NCBI GenBank assembly: GCA_946406115.1
Contig: OX291547.1
Span: 18,915,001 to 18,979,000 of the forward strand
Direction of reading: 5' to 3'
Source of the DNA: Apoda limacodes
Lineage: Eukaryota > Arthropoda > Insecta > Lepidoptera > Limacodidae
Length of the DNA: 64,000 nt
Shown here piece after piece: positions 59,901 through 64,000 of this stretch. The notes below the pieces were generated by a model. It worked only from the letters and a program-made list of their open reading frames with translations. It was not told the DNA's origin and did no database searches. Both the position numbers and the translations under genes were made by a program. Each line of letters begins with the position of its first letter. The first letter of the stretch is position 1.

Positions 59901-62808
59901 ACAACAAAATTATATTGTAAAGATAAAAGTTGCTCGTGCGCGCTAGTCCTGAAAGAAAAATGTAAAAAAAATTACCTGGTCCAGATTCTCTGATAAGTCA
60001 TATAGGCTTAAGTTGTAAACTGTGTTCCTGTAATAAAAAAAAATTGATTTACTGACGTCTGCTAACAAATTAATTTCAACTAAGAGGTTAAAAGAGTTAA
60101 TGTAGTTTTAGTCAAAAGAAGACAGTAAACTTTTTTGCTATGGATGGATATTATTACACATAATCATTATTACCTACAAATGCAAATAGATTTTTTGACC
60201 ACCCTTCCCCCTCTGGTGAGATGTGAGATTAGGCTCAAATCTTACGTGAGCTTTTTCAAAATGCGTATCGCTAATGTAAGGGTCAGCTAAGACCGAGACG
60301 CGACGCGTCGCGGCATTTTTGAGATGACAAAACATTATGGTCTTTGTTTACTAGACAAAAAGATACGCATCCCAACGTCGCGCGACGCATCTTGGTGTTC
60401 TTCGACACGTAATCTCATTTTTGTGCTAATTTGTATGTTTGTGTCTAGTAAACAAGGTCCATAATGTGTAACTATCTCAAAGATGCCGCGTTGCGTCGCG
60501 TCTCGGTCTGAGCTGACTTTGGGTATATTTAAAAATAAAATAATTGTTATTGTGTAGGATTTGGCGATATTTAACACAGTTTTCTCGCAATTCTACACTG
60601 TTTTTTATCCCTTTCCCCCACGTGAGATTGGGTGAGATTCTGTTCGATGGCGGGGAACAACGAGTAGAAATAAATTACGTTAGGTACCTATGTAGATCTA
60701 TTTTATTTATAAAATTCAATCTTACCTGCCGCCCACTACAATAGAGAAGTCATCTTTATCTAAAATGCGGAAGTGGTTTGAAGCTGTAGAGTTGCCCACG
60801 AACTGTTCTGAGGTTTCGTCGCCTGTAACAATATTTCCTACTAAAATACTTATTCCAAGAAATTTTAGATATAAAGGTACGAAAATACGTAATATAATTT
60901 CGTTCCGTATTCTAAGAAAGAATAGAGGTACTGTGACCTTTTATTTTTTATTCAACGATTATTATTTTAAGTTTCAAGCACACTTTAGCTACATCCACTG
61001 TGGTCAATGCTTTCTTCATGCTCGTTAGATATTCTTGACCTCGCCTGTCAGAACTCAATTCTCAATTTAATAGAGACCTCATACCTACCGCTCGGAATTT
61101 TTTGTTTTAGGTATACCAGTTAGGTGCAGTTTTGGAGTTCTCGTAGACAACACCGGACGACGGACTAATTATGAACGGACCACGCGCTGTGTTGTATGTA
61201 CACGTACCGCCCGGATGACGGACCGCTGATTATTTGTAATATTCGTCCGGCGTCTGGTGGCGTGTACAAGAGCCCTTAGGCAGGCAGGATTCTCTTTCTT
61301 TTTTTATTCAATAATTCCTTTTTATTGGCCTGAACTGCTCTGAACCGTACCGTAACGCAGATACAGAACATAAGAAGGGATTTTCAATAGTTTTTTTGTA
61401 AAGTTGCCTTTTTATTGTCAAAGAATTTATCTGCGTGCGATTAGAAATCTTTTTGCACATATCAAACGAACAATATTCCCATTGTGCGGTGATTAAACAA
61501 CAAAAGAGCGCGATTTCATAACAATTGTTTGGGAAATTCTCACGTACGACTCCGAATGACACCGGTAGCTATAAGTAAGTATTAAAGTGTAGGTACGTAC
61601 GTACGCTACTACGTATGCAGTTTGTGGGATATACTATAGGTACAAGATTTAATGTAATTCCGGTAGATAACCGTAGAAACATGTAGCGTCCTTGAAATAC
61701 CTCACCTCAATCACAGATTATTTAGAATTTTATACTAGTAGATAGGTACGTACCTCAATTAATATTACGCCCGTGTTATAAATTACGGCAATATTGGACT
61801 ACTCTCCACCAAACCTTTTTTTCTCTTATTAATGTTTAAATGAAAACTGTCATACTTAGTCACAGATTATTTATCATATTATACTAGTAGATAGGTACCT
61901 ACCTCAATTAATATTACGCCCGTGTTATAAATTACGGCAATATTGGACTACTCTCCACCAAACCTTTTTTTCTCTTATCAATGTTTAAATGAAAACTGTC
62001 ATACTTAGTCACAGATTATTTATCAGATTATACTAGTAGACCTACCTACCTACCTCAATTAATATTACGCCCGTGTTATAAATTACGGCAATATTGGACT
62101 GCTGTACTATTGTACTCAACAGAGCGAAGCAGTACTTCACGTCGAGGCAAAGGTGGTTACTTTACAAGTAGCAAGTTCGGCCCCATATGGAGTACTGCTG
62201 CCATCTCTGGGCGGGTGCACCCGGATACCAGCTTGGCCCTTTTGACTCGGTTCAACGACGGGCTGTGAGAATTGTCGACGATTCCAACTCACTTGCGGTA
62301 TCGAGCCCTTAAGTCTGAGGAGAGACTTTGCCTCCGTGTGTGTGTTCTACCGCTTGTGTTCTGAGAAATTGTTCGAAATGATGCCCACGGCTACTTTCTA
62401 CCATCGCACCGTAAGCTTGTTTGCCACCTTAGTGGTAAAAAAAAAACTGGGCAAGCGCGGTGGAATATTTTCTAAGCCCTTTTCTTCAAGGAGAGCCCTG
62501 TGCCCCTGCAGTGTATCATATAATGGCTGAGGCAAGGCAACCGAATTTATACCTACATACTTTATTAGTTTTCTTACCACATTTGACGTTTGGGTAGCTT
62601 ATGCTGAATATATTTAAACATTGATAAGAAACAAAAGTTCGGTGGGGCGTAGTACAATATTTCCGTAATTTGTAACACAAAACAAATACATACAACATGC
62701 TTTGTTAGTTTTCTTACCATATTTGACGTGGATTCGCGCGTTGGCATCCGGCATCCAGGCTTGTGCCGTAGACGCTAGCAGCAGCAGGATTGCGCGGGCG
62801 ACGGCCAT
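44228..62808 (-). CDS. Sema1a: Semaphorin-1a, ten-exon gene (whole model)
   Basis: Exons (minus): 62718-62808, 60726-60822, 59976-60027, 50588-50840, 48642-48835, 48412-48553, 47445-48150, 46748-47064, 45157-45346, 44228-44444. All introns are GT-AG and phases close to 2,259 nt, 752 aa. Layout: signal peptide 1-17, Sema domain to about 510, PSI about 512-550, Ser/Asn/Glu-rich stalk, one membrane helix about 634-657, and a 95-residue cytoplasmic tail ending '[10 protein letters not shown]', which resembles the Sema-1a C-terminus. Sema-1a is a transmembrane axon guidance cue and receptor acting with Plexin A. Intron 3 is 9,135 bp and full of transposons. Alternative 3' exons cannot be excluded. 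Confidence 0.92.
45157..45346 (-). CDS. Sema1a: Sema-1a exon 9, membrane helix
   Basis: Residues 618-680. A 24-residue hydrophobic segment ('[20 protein letters not shown]' and on) followed by basic 'SRRFR', the stop-transfer signal. Ends AG before GTACGT. Confidence 0.88.
46664..46710 (+). repeat. Dispersed repeat end with GCGAGTTCGACTCGC
   Basis: CGGAACCCTGAGTACGCGAG, TTCGACTCGCACTTGGCCG-TTTTTT: tail of the family also at 1541, 39815 and 57103. Lies between Sema-1a exons 8 and 9. Confidence 0.6.
46748..47064 (-). CDS. Sema1a: Sema-1a exon 8, PSI domain and stalk
   Basis: Residues 512-617. PSI cysteines in '[20 protein letters not shown]' with 'DICNKL'; then a polar stalk. Donor CTG|GTAAGT; read-through would give only 11 non-conserved residues and a stop. 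Confidence 0.92.
47445..48150 (-). CDS. Sema1a: Sema-1a exon 7, C-terminal half of the Sema propeller
   Basis: Residues 277-511. '[17 protein letters not shown]', '[15 protein letters not shown]', '[11 protein letters not shown]', '[18 protein letters not shown]' are hallmark insect Sema-1a blocks. Donor TGCAG|GTAAGC. Confidence 0.95.
48412..48553 (-). CDS. Sema1a: Sema-1a exon 6
   Basis: Residues 230-276: '[17 protein letters not shown]' and '[20 protein letters not shown]', the most conserved stretch of the Sema domain. Donor ATTC|GTAAGT. Confidence 0.95.
48642..48835 (-). CDS. Sema1a: Sema-1a exon 5
   Basis: Residues 165-229: '[18 protein letters not shown]' and '[17 protein letters not shown]'. 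Acceptor TCTAG|GTGG, donor AAG|GTCAGT; 88-bp intron to exon 6. Confidence 0.95.
49540..49690 (+). repeat. Second copy of the hammerhead-like-motif repeat (Sema-1a intron 4)
   Basis: TTGAGGACGCCTCGTGTGTG then GACGAAATACGTGTCGAG, then AGCGGATTTGTAAAT and a terminal ATGAATTTTTGCAAAGAATC that matches the left outer end of the copy at 29828. Here the core C of CUGANGA is T and stem II is weakened, so the motif is decayed. Only the right half is clear. Confidence 0.65.
50588..50840 (-). CDS. Sema1a: Sema-1a exon 4
   Basis: Residues 81-164: '[20 protein letters not shown]', '[10 protein letters not shown]', '[17 protein letters not shown]' with a glycosylation sequon. Acceptor TTTTCAG|CGC, donor CTG|GTAAGT. 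Confidence 0.95.
51898..52282. mobile_element. 385-bp MITE with about 55-bp inverted repeats
   Basis: Left arm TAAGAGAATACGATTCGCAG pairs with the right arm ending CGAATCGTATCCTCTTA (52282); matching continues through GAGGCG-type and TTCATACAAA blocks with some mismatches. No ORF. A related partial copy lies at 59430-59535. Lies in Sema-1a intron 3. Confidence 0.75.
52283..52440. mobile_element. 158-bp MITE, TTA target duplication
   Basis: TIRs GGGGCCGTCCATTAATCACG and its complement at the right end, flanked by TTA (52280-52282, 52441-52443), typical of PIF/Harbinger-like MITEs. It abuts the MITE at 51898-52282 and shares its terminal TTA as target. Confidence 0.8.
53965..54150. repeat. Dispersed repeat, GATTCCGTACACAAAGGG type
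   Basis: GGATTCCGTACACAAAGGGT, then ACGGGACCCTTTTACTAAGA and CCGCTGTCCGTCCGACCGTC: start region of a lepidopteran-type dispersed repeat also seen degraded at about 13840 and 46290. No coding sequence. Confidence 0.5.
54185..56420 (-). mobile_element. CR1-like LINE with 5' GC-rich region, RT palm deleted
   Basis: Minus strand from about 56420: a GC-rich 5' part with no clear ORF1; an endonuclease start at 55814 ('[20 protein letters not shown]', '[10 protein letters not shown]'), broken by frameshifts; '[15 protein letters not shown]' at about 55130; then after a jump near 54950 the C-terminal region, open at 54744-54238 ('[15 protein letters not shown]', '[15 protein letters not shown]', '[18 protein letters not shown]', 'FLKGRQRAS'). 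About 1 kb carrying the catalytic RT is missing. Ends in the shared 3' tail at about 54185-54235. In Sema-1a intron 3, same strand. Confidence 0.85.
56885..56930. repeat. (CA)n microsatellite
   Basis: About 20 CA units with one CG interruption. Confidence 0.9.
57103..57150 (+). repeat. Dispersed repeat end with GCGAGTCCGACTCGC
   Basis: TACGGAACCCATCGTGCGCG, AGTCCGACTCGCACGTGGCC, poly(T). The best conserved of the four copies in the window. Confidence 0.6.
57151..58447. other. Sema-1a intron 3, no feature recognised
   Basis: Includes a (TATT)n stretch near 57388-57410. A short open frame from ATG 58020 has no recognisable motif. Confidence 0.3.
58448..59290 (-). repeat. Heavily decayed CR1-like LINE
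   Basis: Follows the order of the C-terminal region at 54185-54950: shared 3' tail at 58450-58520, then CTAATCATT, GACAGGGAGTTGATTC, GTTGAGAATGAATT, TCTCTCCTCCGACTCAAGGG and TCAAGTTGGCATCCAGGTGC blocks, then a piece corresponding to the region after the RT palm. Many indels. Confidence 0.75.
59430..59535. repeat. Partial copy of the 51898 MITE family
   Basis: CTACAAAATTTCACAGTAAA and AAAATTCGATTGTATGAGAC..GCGATTTGTATCCTCTTTA match one arm and the adjoining interior of that element. Confidence 0.6.
59976..60027 (-). CDS. Sema1a: Sema-1a exon 3
   Basis: Residues 63-80: '[17 protein letters not shown]'. Acceptor TTACAG|GAAC, donor CCAG|GTAATT. Confidence 0.9.
60279..60524. mobile_element. About 240-bp MITE with GC-rich inverted repeats
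   Basis: GTCAGCTAAGACCGAGACGC (60282) pairs with the complement ending at 60517; the arms continue through GCGGCAT, GAGAT, ATTATGG and TTTGTTTACTAGACA, almost the full length of the element. Outer ends lie next to TA dinucleotides, suggesting a Tc1/mariner-type TSD. In Sema-1a intron 2. Confidence 0.8.
60726..60822 (-). CDS. Sema1a: Sema-1a exon 2
   Basis: Residues 31-62: '[20 protein letters not shown]' and '[10 protein letters not shown]', the first blade of the Sema domain, with an NST sequon. Acceptor TTACAG|GCG, donor GCAG|GTAAGA-type. Confidence 0.92.
61712..62101. repeat. 149-bp minisatellite, 2.6 copies
   Basis: Units begin CACAGATTATTTA at 61712, 61861 and 62010, a constant 149-bp spacing, and contain TACTAGTAGATAGGTAC, ATTACGCCCGTGTTATAAAT and CTCTCCACCAAACC. 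Very few differences between units. In Sema-1a intron 1. Confidence 0.95.
62102..62446 (+). repeat. CR1-like LINE C-terminal fragment
   Basis: Plus strand: an ACTCAACAGAGCGAAGCAGT start, CATATGGAGTACTGCTGCC, GAGCCCTTAAGTCTGAGGAG (encoding '[13 protein letters not shown]'), '[10 protein letters not shown]', then a jump to the 3' tail GTAAGCTTGTTTGCCACCTT and poly(A). An internal deletion removes the last ORF part. Confidence 0.8.
62718..62808 (-). CDS. Sema1a: Sema-1a exon 1, signal peptide
   Basis: Start ATG at 62808. '[20 protein letters not shown]' is a standard signal peptide with likely cleavage after AQA; the next residues lead into the Sema domain. Donor TATG|GTAAGA, phase 1, matches exon 2. 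Confidence 0.9.
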
Positions 62809-62814
62809 CTTAGA

Positions 62815-62844
62815 TTAACACCTCGTCCTCTCCGTGTGCTCCAT
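62815..62844 (-). promoter_or_regulatory. Upstream ORF in the Sema-1a leader
   Basis: An ATG at 62844 opens a 9-codon frame ending TAA at 62815, six bases before the Sema-1a ATG. It could lower initiation at the main start if this sequence is in the mRNA leader. Confidence 0.5.
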
Positions 62845-63529
62845 CTTGCTCCACACCTACCGACAAACACACTTCATGTTTACATAAGTAAGATCGAAAA
62901 TATGACTTATTTGCACAAATTGGTGACAGGAGTGATTCGACCAATTCTCTGACTTCAGCACGTCCTCGGGGCTGCGTTCGAATCTACGAGTGACAACATA
63001 ACACGCTAAGAACATCTAAATAATAACCGGTGTTAGAACTGTCATTTCGTACACCCCTGCTCGAGGTTGATTTGGACACCAGTTTCCGAACGACTGAGTG
63101 TTATCAATAGGGACAAAAAGTACGAAGTATACATGTAACAGCGAATACATATTTGAGGAAATATAGATTCTTTAATGGCCTCATAGCAAAATTTGCCATT
63201 CTAACACAACTGTATGACATCCGATGATTGTACAAACTTGGTAATTTGGAACGGAAGTTCATTTAGTTGTAAAAAACTTAATAACGAATCGATTCGAAAA
63301 TTCGTGCACCGACCAACATACACACATAGTTATGTGCAGCTAACGGGACTGAAAGAAAACTTTTTAGCACACCACAAATGGTAAATAAAAGTTACCATCT
63401 TACGAACTACCCGAGAGTTTGTGCAAATGAGTGGTTAACTTTCTGTCCGGCAGACGTATATGAGCCGTTGTTAACGGCAGCTAGTCTGTGCTGCCTCCTA
63501 AGCTGTTTCTACTGCTTGATATAATCATA
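62845..63529 (-). other. 5' flank of Sema-1a
   Basis: No coding sequence. By position holds leader and possibly promoter; no core promoter motif is assigned. Confidence 0.3.
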
Positions 63530-64000
63530 TGTTGTCCATCGACAACATTCACTGCTATGTAGATGACAGTATCGGCGACGCTTACTAAAGGGGTAGTCCA
63601 AACATTCTTCGTTCCGTTGTGGAGACAAACCGCGGAGAAAATCAAGAGAAGTCAGTCCAATACTAAGGGCTAAATATGTTATAATTTGTTCTGATTCAAC
63701 CTAACGATGCCAGAACACACCCTTTGGCATTTCCATGAGATAGGATCCTCTGTGTTGACCATTTGAAAGACAAAGTCCAGTTTTATCTGGTGTCCAAAAG
63801 GCTCAACAAAGCGAAGCAGTAGGTATTTTACCTCAAGGCAAAGGTTGCTGCTTTTTTATACCACTAAGGAGGCAAAAACGCTGACGGTCCGCCTGATGAT
63901 AAGCGGTCACCACAGCCCCTTAGTCGCAAGTTACATATGGAACTCCTATTGCTTCTATCTCTGGGTCCTTTTGACTTTTGGTTCAACAACTAGTTGAGAG
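63530..64000 (+). repeat. CR1-like LINE fragment, runs off the window end
   Basis: Plus strand about 63537-63600 encodes a degraded palm 'IHCYVDDSIGDAY' (compare 'MHCYADDSTGDAYY' at 36000). Later parts include the AACAAAGCGAAGCAGT block (63805), a shared 3' tail-like TATACCACTAAGGAGGCAAA at 63855, and more C-terminal sequence. Rearranged and dead. Confidence 0.7.

Noticed and set aside
61712..62101. CRISPR-like array
   Set aside because: The units are directly abutting 149-bp repeats without spacers, in a eukaryotic intron.

Overview
The window looks like AT-rich nuclear DNA from an insect, most probably a moth or butterfly. The basis is intron-split animal genes plus a repeat community typical of Lepidoptera: CR1/Jockey-type LINEs with a 'TTGCCACCTT..GGTA' tail, RTE and I elements, a tRNA-headed SINE, MITEs and a GCGAGTCNGACTCGC-containing dispersed repeat. 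The species assignment is inference. About half or more of the window is recognisable transposon sequence, and no bacterial, phage or CRISPR features are visible.

Four host-type genes can be read. (1) 2120-2308 (-): first coding exon of a CD2BP2/U5-52K (Lin1-type) spliceosomal protein, ending in a clean GTAAGT donor; the rest lies past the left edge. (2) 29118-30382 (-): a two-exon METTL26-like (DUF938) methyltransferase, 228 aa. (3) 32932-41115 (+): an intact two-exon HARBI1/PIF-Harbinger-derived ORF, 401 aa, split by a 6,978-bp intron; its third catalytic acidic residue is replaced by Gly. (4) 44228-62808 (-): a complete ten-exon Semaphorin-1a model, 752 aa, with signal peptide, Sema domain, PSI, one membrane helix and a short cytoplasmic tail. 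All splice phases close.

Region by region: 1-1.6 kb holds a LINE relic whose 3' end is tandemly triplicated. 3.0-6.0 kb is an internally deleted copia element (minus) with both LTRs, PBS, PPT and TSD, and a 405-bp MITE inserted in one LTR. 6.8-9.65 kb is a GC-rich, 5'-truncated Jockey-type LINE with a perfect 9-bp TSD and a deleted RT palm. 10.28-11.36 kb is a foldback element. 12.13-12.93 kb is an RTE relic. 13.7-21.3 kb is a decayed P-element/THAP9-type transposase gene split by a 4.5-kb RTE element with both ORFs open, flanked by an identical 162-bp direct repeat. 21.7-27.45 kb is an almost full-length I element broken only by three nonsense codons. 33-40 kb is one intron packed with tandem repeats, a helicase remnant, a CR1-like LINE, and a segmental duplication carrying a Tc1 element and a greatly expanded CA repeat. 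41.1 kb is a SINE. The Sema-1a introns hold further LINE fragments, MITEs and a 149-bp minisatellite.

The most notable points are the 162-bp duplication that also copies a 3' splice site, a hammerhead-ribozyme-like core in a dispersed repeat found in introns of two genes, and the intact but probably catalytically dead HARBI1-like gene.
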